Part shown: positions 41,750 through 50,055 of the stretch, piece by piece | Numbering within the stretch: position 1 is the stretch's first letter | Layout of the letters: each line of letters starts with the position of its first letter | Assembly (NCBI GenBank): GCA_023451825.1 | Contig: JAEXYA010000069.1 | Span: 1-64,000, forward strand | Length of the DNA stretch: 64,000 bases | Direction of reading: 5' to 3' | Source: Pseudomonadota bacterium | GTDB lineage: Bacteria; Pseudomonadota; Alphaproteobacteria; Rhizobiales; Xanthobacteraceae | Made by a program: the position numbers and the translations under genes | Notes under the pieces: generated by a model | Databases searched by the model: none | The model's input: only the letters and a program-made list of their open reading frames with translations | Told to the model about the DNA's origin: nothing

Positions 41750-44431
41750 ATGCCTTCCGCCATCTCGGCATTTCTTGAAAAGGCCCGATCGTCGTCGCTC
41801 TCGATCGGCCAGCTGACATTCAGCGGCTTTCTCTGCGTATTGGCCGTTATCCTGGTGATGGGGGTCGCCAATGTCGTGGCGGTCCGGCATATCGACACGA
41901 CTTTTGCCGAGTTGCAGCGGCTGCAGATCGTCGGCGATCTTGCCGAAGATATCGATCGCCGGCTGAACAGCTTGCGGCTGGCGGCGCGCGATTATGTCAC
42001 CGATCCCAACGCGCAGCCGGAGAAAGTGTCGGAAGCAGCCGCGGCGCTGGGCGATCTTCTGAAAAAGACCCGCATCGAACTGGCGCCCGAGCAGCGTGTC
42101 ATGATCGATGGCGTCGATGCGCGATTGGCCACTTACCGGCAAGGCATTGCGCAGGTGACGGCGCTGATCAACCAGCGTGCTGAATTGCTGGCCACGCTGC
42201 CGGCGCTACGGCAGGACTTTGAGAGCGCCGTACCTGACGTGGCGAGCACAGCTGGCGCCAAGCGCATGTTTCGGGCGCAGAACGAGATCGCCGCCGCGCT
42301 GCTGGCCCGCGATCCCGTGCGGGCGGAGCGGGCGGCGCGCGATATGCAGGCCTTGCCGATCAACACACCCGCGCTGCGCATCGCGGCCGATGCCTATGCG
42401 GATGCGATCATCGCGGTCTCGACCACGGAGCGGCGGATCGCCGATCTCGATCGCGACGTCCTGGGCACCGAAGGACAGCAGATCGGCCGCGTCACGGACT
42501 TGCTGCGTGAATTGAGCACGCGCCGCGGCCGTCATCTCTCGCATGAATTTGCCAGAACGCTGACCGAAGCGCGCTGGCAGAGCATCGCGCTCGGCACGGC
42601 CGGTGTGCTGATCGGCCTGATGGCGGCGTTGTTCGTCGTCAGACGGATTGTCCGGCCCCTGAAGGGCATCGCCCGCGCCATTCGCGCGCTGGCCGGTGGC
42701 GGGCAGGAAACGGCTATTCCGGCGACGACGCTGAACAATGAAATCGGTGACATCGCGCGTGCGGCTGAAGTCTTCCGCAAGACATTGGTGGAGGCCGATG
42801 CCGCACGGGAAGCTGCGGTACATGCGCTCGCCGAACAGCGCCATGCTGAGGAGAGTTACCGCAAATTGTTCGAAGGCTCCATCGACGGCATCTATGTCAC
42901 GACGCCGGCCGGCGCGCTGCTCAATGCCAATCCGGCGCTGGCGCGGATGATGGGGTTTGATACGCCGGAGGATCTGATCCGGGCGACGCTCGACATCTCC
43001 AGGAACATCTATGTCGATCCGGATGCACGCCTGGAATATCAGCGGCGCATGCAGCGCGACGGCATGGTGCGCGAATTCGAATATCAGGTCTATCAACGCG
43101 AACAGACGATCCTGTGGCTGTCGGACAGCGCCACAGCCGTGCGGGACGACGATGGTGTGGTCACCCGTTATGAAGGCACGGTGCGCGACATCACCAACCA
43201 GAAGCGCGCCGAAGCCGCCGTGTTCGAAGGACGACGGCTGCTTCAGCAGGTGATCGATACTGTGCCCGCGGTGATCAACGTCAAGGGCACCGACCTGCGT
43301 TACGTGCTGATGAACCGCTACATGGCGGGCATCTTCGGCATCGAGCCGGGCGAGGCGCTCGGCCAGACCACCGGCGAACTGATGGCGCGCTACGGTGCTG
43401 CGAAGACCGACGCGCCGGACAACCGTGTGCTGGCCACGCGGGACGGTCTCGGATTCTATGAGGAAGAATACCGCGACGCCTCCGGCGTGATGCGGCAATG
43501 GCTGGTGAACAAGCTGCCGCTGCTGCGCGCTAATGGGGAGATCGAGAATATCGTCACGGTGGCGCTGGATATCGGCGAGCGCAAGCGCAGCGAGCAGGAA
43601 ATGCGCAAGGCGCGCGATGCAGCCGAAGGGGCATTGCGTAACTTGCGCGAGACGCAAAACTCACTGATCGAAGCCGAGAAGCTGGCAGCGCTCGGGCGCC
43701 TTGTCGCCGGCGTGGCGCATGAGGTGAACAATCCCGTCGGCATCGGCCTGACGGTGGCGTCGTCGCTGGAGCGTCGCGTCGCGCGTTTCGCGGATGAGGT
43801 GGCGCGCGGCGATCTCCGGCGCTCGTCGCTGAACGAATTCGTCGAGGCCAATCGCGACGCTGCTGCGCAGCTCGTGGCCAATCTCAACCGCGCGGCGGAG
43901 CTGATCCAGTCCTTCAAGCAGGTGGCGGCGGATCGCAATTATTCAGACCAGCGCGTGTTCGATCTCGCCGATCTCACCGAGCAGGTCGTGATGAGTCTGA
44001 AGCCGGGTTTGCGCAAGCAGAAGCTGACCTTGTCCGTGGACTGCAAGCCGAACCTGACCATGAACAGCTATCCCGGCCCTTACGGGCAGGTGCTGACCAA
44101 CCTGCTGCTCAACACGGTGGCGCACGCTTTTCCGGATGGCACCGGCGGCGTTGTCGAAATCAAGGTGCAGGAATCCGGCCCCGATCATGTCGAGATCCTG
44201 TTCTCGGACAACGGCATCGGCATGACGCCTGACGTGCGCCGCCGCGCCTTCGATCCATTCTTCACCACGCGGCGCGACCAGGGCGGCACCGGGCTTGGCC
44301 TGCATATTGTGTATAGCATCGTCACCAGCCGCCTCGGCGGCCGCTTGCACCTGCATTCCGAGCCTGGGCAGGGGACGCGCATCCAGATCATCCTGCCGCG
44401 CCATGCGCCGTTGGAGATGGCGGCGGAATAG
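41750..44431 (+). CDS. PAS-containing sensor histidine kinase
   Basis: The 893-residue membrane kinase has TM1 at about 25-45, a long helical periplasmic region (about 50-270), TM2 (GVLIGLMAALFVV near 285), HAMP, two PAS domains (about 375-490 and 500-620), a dimerisation H-box LVAGVAHEVNNPVG with His near 657, and an ATPase with NLLLNTVAHAF, FSDNGIGM and GGTGLGLHI. The start at 41750 is preferred to TTG at 41723. It follows the PQQ dehydrogenase on the same strand after 122 bp, so it may sense related compounds, although no response regulator is adjacent. Confidence 0.92.
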   Translation: MPSAISAFLEKARSSSLSIGQLTFSGFLCVLAVILVMGVANVVAVRHIDTTFAELQRLQIVGDLAEDIDRRLNSLRLAARDYVTDPNAQPEKVSEAAAALGDLLKKTRIELAPEQRVMIDGVDARLATYRQGIAQVTALINQRAELLATLPALRQDFESAVPDVASTAGAKRMFRAQNEIAAALLARDPVRAERAARDMQALPINTPALRIAADAYADAIIAVSTTERRIADLDRDVLGTEGQQIGRVTDLLRELSTRRGRHLSHEFARTLTEARWQSIALGTAGVLIGLMAALFVVRRIVRPLKGIARAIRALAGGGQETAIPATTLNNEIGDIARAAEVFRKTLVEADAAREAAVHALAEQRHAEESYRKLFEGSIDGIYVTTPAGALLNANPALARMMGFDTPEDLIRATLDISRNIYVDPDARLEYQRRMQRDGMVREFEYQVYQREQTILWLSDSATAVRDDDGVVTRYEGTVRDITNQKRAEAAVFEGRRLLQQVIDTVPAVINVKGTDLRYVLMNRYMAGIFGIEPGEALGQTTGELMARYGAAKTDAPDNRVLATRDGLGFYEEEYRDASGVMRQWLVNKLPLLRANGEIENIVTVALDIGERKRSEQEMRKARDAAEGALRNLRETQNSLIEAEKLAALGRLVAGVAHEVNNPVGIGLTVASSLERRVARFADEVARGDLRRSSLNEFVEANRDAAAQLVANLNRAAELIQSFKQVAADRNYSDQRVFDLADLTEQVVMSLKPGLRKQKLTLSVDCKPNLTMNSYPGPYGQVLTNLLLNTVAHAFPDGTGGVVEIKVQESGPDHVEILFSDNGIGMTPDVRRRAFDPFFTTRRDQGGTGLGLHIVYSIVTSRLGGRLHLHSEPGQGTRIQIILPRHAPLEMAAE

Positions 44432-44440
44432 CGCGGGGCC

Positions 44441-44474
44441 GCAGGATGGGTTGAGCGCAGCGAAGATCCATCTC
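44441..44474. repeat. Partial palindromic repeat, family A copy 5
   Basis: GCAGGATGGGTTGAGCGCAGCG then ATCCATC matches the left half of family A; no right half follows. A degraded copy. Confidence 0.7.
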
Positions 44475-44511
44475 TTGACCTGCGGCGGCTCCGCTGAGGG
44501 GGGCTCCGGAA

Positions 44512-44871
44512 CTACTTCTCCGACTCCGCGAGCAACCGTAGCGTCGCGCGAAAAATCTGGCTGTTCTTGCCGACCAGCGCAGTGCCATTCATGGTCGCGG
44601 ATGTCTCGGTGAATGTGCCCGTGAGGCCGATGCCGACCGGCTGGCTCTGATTGCCGAATAGCGGGCTCATGTCGGGACTCGGTGTGTGCTGCATCACCGA
44701 GACCTCACCCTTGAAGGTGCCAGCCTCCTGGTTGACGAGGTAGCTCCCGACATAGAACAGGTAAGCGTCGCCACCGAGCAACTCGCCGTCGCGGAAGGTC
44801 GCGACACCGCTGCCTTTGCCGGAGCGCCCATCCAGCAGCACGACGTGAAGAGAGTAGAGCCCGTTTTTCAT
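44512..44871 (-). CDS. GrlR-family regulatory protein
   Basis: The 119-residue protein resembles GrlR, the negative regulator of a type III secretion activator, through MKNGLYSLHVVLLDGRSGKG, GELLGGDAYLFYVGSY and the short anti-parallel strands that follow. In rhizobia such proteins are annotated widely without a known target. The ATG at 44871 follows GGGAAGCG. Confidence 0.75.
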   Translation of the reverse strand: MKNGLYSLHVVLLDGRSGKGSGVATFRDGELLGGDAYLFYVGSYLVNQEAGTFKGEVSVMQHTPSPDMSPLFGNQSQPVGIGLTGTFTETSATMNGTALVGKNSQIFRATLRLLAESEK

Positions 44872-44966
44872 CGCTTCCCAGTGGCGCCAACCCGTCCCTT
44901 GGTTGCGCGTTTGGACTATGGCAACCCCACGCGCCGGCGTCAAACGCATTGGAACCGGAGCAGGGC

Positions 44967-44994
44967 TTAACATCCGTCAGAAGCGGTCTATATT
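44967..44994 (+). promoter_or_regulatory. Strong promoter of the leader-ORF transcript
   Basis: TTAACA (44967-44972), a 16-bp spacer and TATATT (44989-44994), each five of six matches to consensus. The start of transcription should be near 45001. Confidence 0.7.
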
Positions 44995-45028
44995 GTTGGG
45001 ATCGTCAACAATGAAAGGAGGTGGTCCA

Positions 45029-45073
45029 GTGTCTCATTCCAAGCGCTGTCACCTCGCTGAGGTCGCCCGCTAA
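45029..45073 (+). CDS. 14-codon leader ORF with an extended Shine-Dalgarno sequence
   Basis: GTG TCT CAT through TAA encodes MSHSKRCHLAEVAR. The sequence just before, GAAAGGAGGTGGTCC (45013-45027), matches the complement of the 16S rRNA 3' end over nearly 15 nt, an exceptional ribosome site. Downstream come the hairpins CTATGG/CCATAG (45081-45095) and GCACC/GGTGC (45110-45121), then a terminator. This has the layout of an attenuation leader, or it may be a real microprotein. No amino-acid run pointing to a specific biosynthetic operon is seen. Confidence 0.5.
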   Translation: MSHSKRCHLAEVAR

Positions 45074-45141
45074 GTTCGTGCTATGGTGACCATAGCGCGG
45101 CCGGCTCGGGCACCTCGGTGCTCGGTTCAGCGAGAGTAGGG

Positions 45142-45176
45142 AAAGGGCGTCACGGATCGTGGCGCCCTTTCTTTTT
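45142..45176 (+). terminator. Intrinsic terminator after the leader ORF
   Basis: Stem AAAGGGCG-T-CACG / CGTG-G-CGCCCTTT (13 bp with one wobble), a GAT loop, then CTTTTTC. It lies between the leader ORF and the gene at 45240. Confidence 0.85.
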
Positions 45177-45239
45177 CGCTTGATCGTTTCCGGTTCCATG
45201 CCAATCTGGTTGTCGTTGCTTGTGTGTGGAGTAGCAACA

Positions 45240-45479
45240 ATGCCGAAGACGCCGCGCGATCTGGCGGAGGGAATGGCCGAGCGCCGGCAGCGGCGTTTGC
45301 TGGATGACGGCTATATCCGGGAAACCTTCACCCAGACACGTGACGACGCTCGCAAGACCGCACGCGCGTTTTTCGATCGGTTTCCAAAACAAGCTTATAT
45401 GAGCGAAGTCGAACGCTGGCGGGAGATGCCCGACGGTGCCATCGAATTCACGATGCGGCGACTGCGGACGGCTGATTGA
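45240..45479 (+). CDS. Hypothetical protein downstream of the leader
   Basis: A 79-residue basic protein (MPKTPRDLAEGMAERRQRR, then LLDDGYIRETFTQTRDDARKTARAFFDRFP) following GGAG. It is helical and without a membrane segment. The preceding terminator means its expression may depend on read-through. The family is not recognised. Confidence 0.55.
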   Translation: MPKTPRDLAEGMAERRQRRLLDDGYIRETFTQTRDDARKTARAFFDRFPKQAYMSEVERWREMPDGAIEFTMRRLRTAD

Positions 45480-45726
45480 CGCGACAGTTTGCGATCATCT
45501 GCGCAATATCGTGCTCGCTCATTCCGTCCGTTGCATCGTGTTCGATCGGATCGGGTGCGCATTCCTTGATCGCATAGCCCATATCGAGAATGCGACGCGG
45601 CGGATCCTCCTTGCCAAGCCCGACTTCGGTGACAAGGCCACTTTCTTCGGCATGGCGCCAGACATCGGATTTGTTGGGAAATGCTTTGCTGACCTTGGTG
45701 GAATTCGCGAACAGCGCATAGAACAT
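45448..45726 (-). CDS. Conserved hypothetical protein
   Basis: The 92-residue protein (MFYALFANSTKVSKAFPNKSDVWRHAEESG, then LVTEVGLGKEDPPRRILDMGYAI) has a common rhizobial composition and GGGAGATTG before the ATG. Its 3' end overlaps the convergent gene at 45240 by 32 bp. The function is unknown. Confidence 0.7.
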   Translation of the reverse strand: MFYALFANSTKVSKAFPNKSDVWRHAEESGLVTEVGLGKEDPPRRILDMGYAIKECAPDPIEHDATDGMSEHDIAQMIANCRVNQPSAVAAS

Positions 45727-45816
45727 TCGACAATCTCCCTTTGCGCCATTAACGCCGCTTGGCCGATCTGGTTGCGCTCGAGCGGCCGTTGTTTCGCAGA
45801 ACGAGCGCGGGGCGGG

Positions 45817-46032
45817 TCATCGATCGGTGAGCTGCAATTCGAGCAGCGCCATGGTTTGCAGCATCTTGGGATCGCGCTCGCCGTCGCGCGTGGTGCGCAG
45901 AATGCTTTCTGCGATCGACTGCACGTGAACCGAACTGACCGGATGCGGCAGTGTTGAAACGGCGCCGTCCAGAGCCTTTTGCATCACCGAAATCATTTCC
46001 GGCGGAAAGGCGGCATTTGAAAAATCCTTCAT
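45817..46032 (-). CDS. Hypothetical helical protein
   Basis: The 71-residue protein (MKDFSNAAFPPEMISVMQKALD, then helices with the segment LLELQLTDR) follows GGGAG. Overlapping frames on the same strand are less convincing. The family is unknown. Confidence 0.6.
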   Translation of the reverse strand: MKDFSNAAFPPEMISVMQKALDGAVSTLPHPVSSVHVQSIAESILRTTRDGERDPKMLQTMALLELQLTDR

Positions 46033-46188
46033 GGTGAGCTCCCGAAATCATGGCGGTACGCACCCGATACACAGGAGGAAAGCGTCGATCCGGGTCGAAT
46101 GTTCCCGGCCAATTGGTCACATGGCTTTCACGAAGGCTGCTGGCCTGCTCACGCGGTGGTGACGGCCTGGCAGGGAACAGCCGCCAGA

Positions 46189-46500
46189 TCAGACATCCGC
46201 TTCGGCCTTTCGGTCCGACTTCTTCTTGGGGCCTTGCCGCAAGAAAGTGGCGCCGATTTCCTCGCCATTCACCCAGGCCAGCTCGCAACGACGGAACGCC
46301 AAACCGGTGGACGAGAGCAGGAGAAAGAATTCCTTCAGGTTGATGCCTTCGATGGAGCTTTCGACGACGAGTCGGGCGCCGGTTTCCGAGACATCCATCA
46401 TGCGGCAATTGCGCCGCCAGGTACCGTCGATGGCCATCAGCCAGACCGGAAACCCGCGCTCGAACGTCACGCGTCCCGCATTTCGCCGTTCATCCATCAT
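46189..46500 (-). CDS. PilZ domain protein
   Basis: The 103-residue protein MMDERRNAGRVTFERGFPV, then NCRMMDVSETGARLVV has the first beta strands and the D/NxSxxG motif (DVSETGARL) of PilZ domains, which bind cyclic-di-GMP. The canonical RxxxR before it is seen here as ERRNAGR. It may link cyclic-di-GMP to motility or surface traits; the target is unknown. GAGGG precedes the ATG at 46500. Confidence 0.82.
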   Translation of the reverse strand: MMDERRNAGRVTFERGFPVWLMAIDGTWRRNCRMMDVSETGARLVVESSIEGINLKEFFLLLSSTGLAFRRCELAWVNGEEIGATFLRQGPKKKSDRKAEADV

Positions 46501-46644
46501 CGATGCACCCTCAACGGGCGGGAACATAGAGCCAGGATGCAAATGGTCGGTAAATAGATGCGCAGAGGCGAGCACAAACAACGCCCGCGACATGGGCGTC
46601 GGTCAGTCTCGTTGAGGCCCAGGGCCCGGCAATTGCTTGGAGAA

Positions 46645-46694
46645 TGGTGCACTCGGAGCGATTCGAACGCCCGACCCTCGGAATCGAAATCCGA
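46645..46694 (-). other. Prophage attachment site: 3' half of tRNA-Arg(TCG)
   Basis: Read on the minus strand, this has the anticodon arm (TCGGA, loop TTTCGAT with anticodon TCG, TCCGA), variable loop, T-arm (GGCGTTCGAATCGCT) and 3' acceptor ending CCA. The D-arm and 5' acceptor half are missing, and the neighbouring sequence does not supply them. It is therefore one crossover end of an integrated element; the complete tRNA should be at the other end, beyond this window. The integrase gene starts 180 bp away. Confidence 0.85.
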
Positions 46695-46875
46695 CATTCG
46701 ATGACGCTTGCCAGATATTGGCAGAGATTGTGAAGGCTCATAACTATCTGTTTTTGTTGCCAATAAATTGACGCGGCGATATTGGCAGCGCTAGAACTGA
46801 GGGTGAACGAATTGCCCGGTCTAGGCACAAACATTTCCCCGGGAAATGCGCCGCGACCATCGGAGCCCGCCACCG

Positions 46876-48132
46876 ATGCCCCGTTTCACAGATCGCTATA
46901 TCGACACGCTCAAGGCTGACCGACGTATCGAGGTCAAGGACGATGCCTGCAAGGGCCTTGCTATTCGCGTGACACCGGCAGGTAAGCGGAGCCCCAAGGG
47001 CCGCAAAACTTGGTGCTACCGCTATTTCCGCGGTGGAAAGATGCATCGGCTCACGCTCGGTGAATACCCGACGATGACCCTTGCCGCCGCCAAGGCGGAA
47101 GCGGCCCGGCGAAGCGTCGATCTACACGATGGCAAGAATCCTGCCGCTGAAGCTCAGCGCGAGACGTTGGCAGCCGTTGTTTCCGGTGACGAACTGACGT
47201 TCGACAGTCTCGCGGACCGCTTCATCGCTGAGTATTCCAAGCCCCGCAAGAAGTCGTGGCGAGATGACGAATGGGTGCTTGGCCTAGCGCGTTCTGAATT
47301 CGGCGCCCGCTACATCTCCACTATCAAGCGCAAAGATTACGTCCAGTATTTGCGAAAAATGGCCATCCATTCGGTGCGGAATGCGAATAAGTCGCAAGCG
47401 AGCATCTGCACGATGTATAATTGGATCAATGTTGAGGACGAGACGATCATCAATCCGCTTGCTCGGCTTCCGAAGCTTGGTGGCAAAGAGCGCGAAGAAG
47501 ATCGGGTCCTGTCTGACGATGAGCTTGCAGCCGTTTGGCCCGCGCTCGTTCAGTCCAACATGCCATTAGGCCTAAACGCTGGAATTGCGCTTCGTCTCAT
47601 ATTCTTGACGGCTCAACGGCCTTTGCAAGTAACAGGCATGCGACTAGACGAGCTTGTCGATCTTGACGGGCCTTCGCCTCGCTGGGACTTGCCGGCTGAG
47701 CGTATGAAGAGGCCTAAGCCGCATTCGGTTCCGTTGAGTCCGGAAGCCGTGCGCCACATCAAGTGGGCAATTTCGCGTCGGCCGATGCGTCAGGAGGATA
47801 GCCCATATGTTTTCCCGAGCCCGAGAGGCAAGGGAGATAAGCCCATCAACCGGCAGGCTTTAAGCAAGGCAGTTCAGCGGCTTCGTTCTGACGACCACCT
47901 GAAGATGGCAGAGTGGTCACCTCACGACGCTCGGCGCTCCGCAACGACATGGGCGAGAGCGATGGGTATCCCGCGCGACACGACCGAGGCACTCACGCAT
48001 CACGCTATCGTCGGCAGCGGCAAAGCCTATGACCGATACGATATGCAGGCCGAGAAACGCGAGGCAGTCGATGCCATAGCTCGCTACATCGAACAGGTGC
48101 AGGCAGCTCGCTCGGAGCGGAAAGCCGCTTGA
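46876..48132 (+). CDS. Prophage tyrosine integrase (arm-binding DUF4102 type)
   Basis: The 418-residue integrase has the N-terminal arm-binding domain (MPRFTDRYIDTLKADRRIEV, LAIRVT, TWCYRYF, LTLGEYPTMTLAAAK), a SAM-like core-binding domain and a catalytic domain with Arg near 248 (TAQRPLQ), His350 and Arg353 (HDARRS), THH near 375 and Tyr near 388 (DRYD). It would act on the tRNA-Arg site next to it. The ATG at 46876 matches the natural start of the family better than 46846. Confidence 0.94.
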   Translation: MPRFTDRYIDTLKADRRIEVKDDACKGLAIRVTPAGKRSPKGRKTWCYRYFRGGKMHRLTLGEYPTMTLAAAKAEAARRSVDLHDGKNPAAEAQRETLAAVVSGDELTFDSLADRFIAEYSKPRKKSWRDDEWVLGLARSEFGARYISTIKRKDYVQYLRKMAIHSVRNANKSQASICTMYNWINVEDETIINPLARLPKLGGKEREEDRVLSDDELAAVWPALVQSNMPLGLNAGIALRLIFLTAQRPLQVTGMRLDELVDLDGPSPRWDLPAERMKRPKPHSVPLSPEAVRHIKWAISRRPMRQEDSPYVFPSPRGKGDKPINRQALSKAVQRLRSDDHLKMAEWSPHDARRSATTWARAMGIPRDTTEALTHHAIVGSGKAYDRYDMQAEKREAVDAIARYIEQVQAARSERKAA

Positions 48133-48389
48133 GCCAGCGCCCGCCGCGACGATCTTTCCGCGCGATGTGTGCGAACAGGCCCTAGCGCACAAGTGCTGTC
48201 CGATAAATGTCCGGTAAATTGATTAGCGGCGCGGTGCTGAACTATTAATACCGGACGAGACAGCCAAAACGCCTAGCTGGACCACCAAGAATGCAGGCGC
48301 AAATCTTGGCTCACTCCAATCACCGCTGACTTGGTCGGCATATGAAATCACCCGTGAGGCGTCGCCCCACGGAACGGAGACGCACGCCT

Positions 48390-48590
48390 ATGATCGACAC
48401 TGAATTGAAGCCTGACGAATTGATGACCGTCCCGGAGGTCTGCAAGGCCGTTCGGAAGAGCAAGCCTTGGCTTTGCAGCCCGGCAGGCCGTGCCGTCTTT
48501 GGCCCTGGCCTGCTCGTGGGGCGTTCCAGGCTGTATCGCCGGAGCCACGTCCTTGGAGTGTTGAGCCGTGCCGAAGAGGCCGCACAATGA
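48390..48590 (+). CDS. Excisionase/AlpA-like helix-turn-helix protein
   Basis: A 66-residue protein (MIDTELKPDELMTVPEVCKAVRKSKPWL, then LYRRSHVLGVL) with the HTH_17 pattern of excisionases. It likely controls integrase direction or early transcription. Its stop overlaps the start of the next gene by 4 bp. Confidence 0.65.
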   Translation: MIDTELKPDELMTVPEVCKAVRKSKPWLCSPAGRAVFGPGLLVGRSRLYRRSHVLGVLSRAEEAAQ

Positions 48591-48955
48591 GCCAGTCCAA
48601 CGCTCAGCGCCTGGCGGACCTCATCCGCGCTCATGTGTCTGGCAAAGCAATGCCCGAAACGATCAAGACGGCCGATGGCGCCGCTGTGCCCTTGGCTGAT
48701 TGGCTGACAGGCCTTCAGAACGACCGGAGCCAGTTCGACCGCCACGAGGCGAGCTTGATCGACGTGGCGGCCCGGCCGGCACAAACCAATGAGATTGCTT
48801 TCGCACTGCGAGCTAGACTTGCAGCATCGAACACGGCCGCCACCTCCGAGAGCAGCCCGGCCGGAACGTACACGCGTGCAGGGGCTTCAGAGGCCCGTGC
48901 AGACATATTGGCGCGGGTGTCGCTGACTGGGTCGTCACAAACCGCCTTGCCGTAA
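48587..48955 (+). CDS. Hypothetical phage protein
   Basis: A 122-residue protein (MSQSNAQRLADLIRAHVSGKAM, then a helical middle and Ser/Thr-rich end) that begins inside the end of the HTH gene (ATGA overlap), so it is in the same operon. No family is recognised. Confidence 0.55.
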   Translation: MSQSNAQRLADLIRAHVSGKAMPETIKTADGAAVPLADWLTGLQNDRSQFDRHEASLIDVAARPAQTNEIAFALRARLAASNTAATSESSPAGTYTRAGASEARADILARVSLTGSSQTALP

Positions 48956-49044
48956 AGCCGTCCCGCTCCAATCCCATCCTCAACGTGACATCGCGCGCGT
49001 CCGCAGCGGCGCATGCTTTGTCGCGTCTAAGCCCCGAGGCACCC

Positions 49045-50055
49045 ATGAAACACGACACTGGCCGACTTGAAGCAGATGCCACCGCCTTTTTGCATCGAAA
49101 CGGCATCGACGCCCAAGGCGAGCGTAAAGAGTTCGATCCAGCACGGGGCGACCTGGTCAAGCTCCCGCGCCAAGACGCCTTCACGGCTGGCAGCTTTCCG
49201 CCGGGGGCGGACCTAGACATTCTTGCCACGGCCCCGCTTGATGACTTCACCCGCCCGTCCGAAGGCTTGGCCGCTGTCACCCGCATGCAGCGGCATTTGC
49301 GGCTCGTAGCCTATCTGGCCGATATGCTCTCATCGGCCGGGGAGGCTGAAGAGCGCAGCGAGCGCGGCCAACGGCTGCTTGAACTGGCAGAGAGCCGCGA
49401 GCACCGGGACATCCTAGCCGCCACGATTTATCGCGATCTGGATGGCGTAGGCGTGCCGTCCGCGAAGATCGTTGAACGTCTGTGCGGCGCCATGGCTTGC
49501 AGCCCGGCGTCCGCCTACGCGCGCGTGCAGCGGGGTAATCAGCATATGCGAGAGGGCGTTGTCGCGTTTAGCGACGAGCTTCCGTCTGCTTGCTTGGCGG
49601 CGCCGCGACCGAAGGCAAACATACAGGTTGCCACCCGCAGGACGCGATACAGCGGAGCCGAGTGGCAAGGGGCGATTGAACGCATGCCCGCCAGTATGCG
49701 TTACGACTTCATCCATCACCTCGTAAAGCAAGCCGTGACTGCCGACCTCGCAATCGAGGATGCGGGCGAGACGCGCCTCAAGATGATCCCGCACCGGGTT
49801 GATGGGGCTTTGGAAGCGCTGGGCATCAACAGCATAGCGGTTCGGCGGCTGCTCGGCGCGATGACCGAGCAAGATCGAGACGCATGGCTGGCTAAGGCCT
49901 ATGCGAACGTCGTGAAAGCCGATGCCTTCGGAACAACGCGCCAGCGCGTCGAAAGCCGCGACCGCGCGACCTCCGAACTTTTCGAACGTCATGTCAAACA
50001 GGTATTGCGACCTTCGCCGAATAGGTCGGGCGCAGCCAACAAGAAAGCAGCCTAA
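49045..50055 (+). CDS. Hypothetical phage replication-region protein
   Basis: The 336-residue protein has helical charged segments (for example LRLVAYLADMLSSAGEAEERSERGQ) and a YRDLDGVGV/IVERLCGAM block. The GAGG site precedes the ATG at 49045. Its stop codon overlaps the start of the primase-helicase gene (TAATG), so the two are coupled and it may take part in replication. No family is recognised. Confidence 0.55.
   Translation: MKHDTGRLEADATAFLHRNGIDAQGERKEFDPARGDLVKLPRQDAFTAGSFPPGADLDILATAPLDDFTRPSEGLAAVTRMQRHLRLVAYLADMLSSAGEAEERSERGQRLLELAESREHRDILAATIYRDLDGVGVPSAKIVERLCGAMACSPASAYARVQRGNQHMREGVVAFSDELPSACLAAPRPKANIQVATRRTRYSGAEWQGAIERMPASMRYDFIHHLVKQAVTADLAIEDAGETRLKMIPHRVDGALEALGINSIAVRRLLGAMTEQDRDAWLAKAYANVVKADAFGTTRQRVESRDRATSELFERHVKQVLRPSPNRSGAANKKAA

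Noticed and set aside
39495..41819. 774-codon frame antisense to the PQQ dehydrogenase
   Set aside because: Same cause: a complementary-frame artefact of a high-GC gene; the sense frame has all family motifs.
42206..43657. 483-codon frame antisense to the histidine kinase
   Set aside because: A shadow frame; no motif or ribosome site.
46645..46720. A complete tRNA gene at the prophage left end
   Set aside because: Only the anticodon arm to CCA is present; no D-arm or 5' acceptor half can be drawn from the neighbouring bases.
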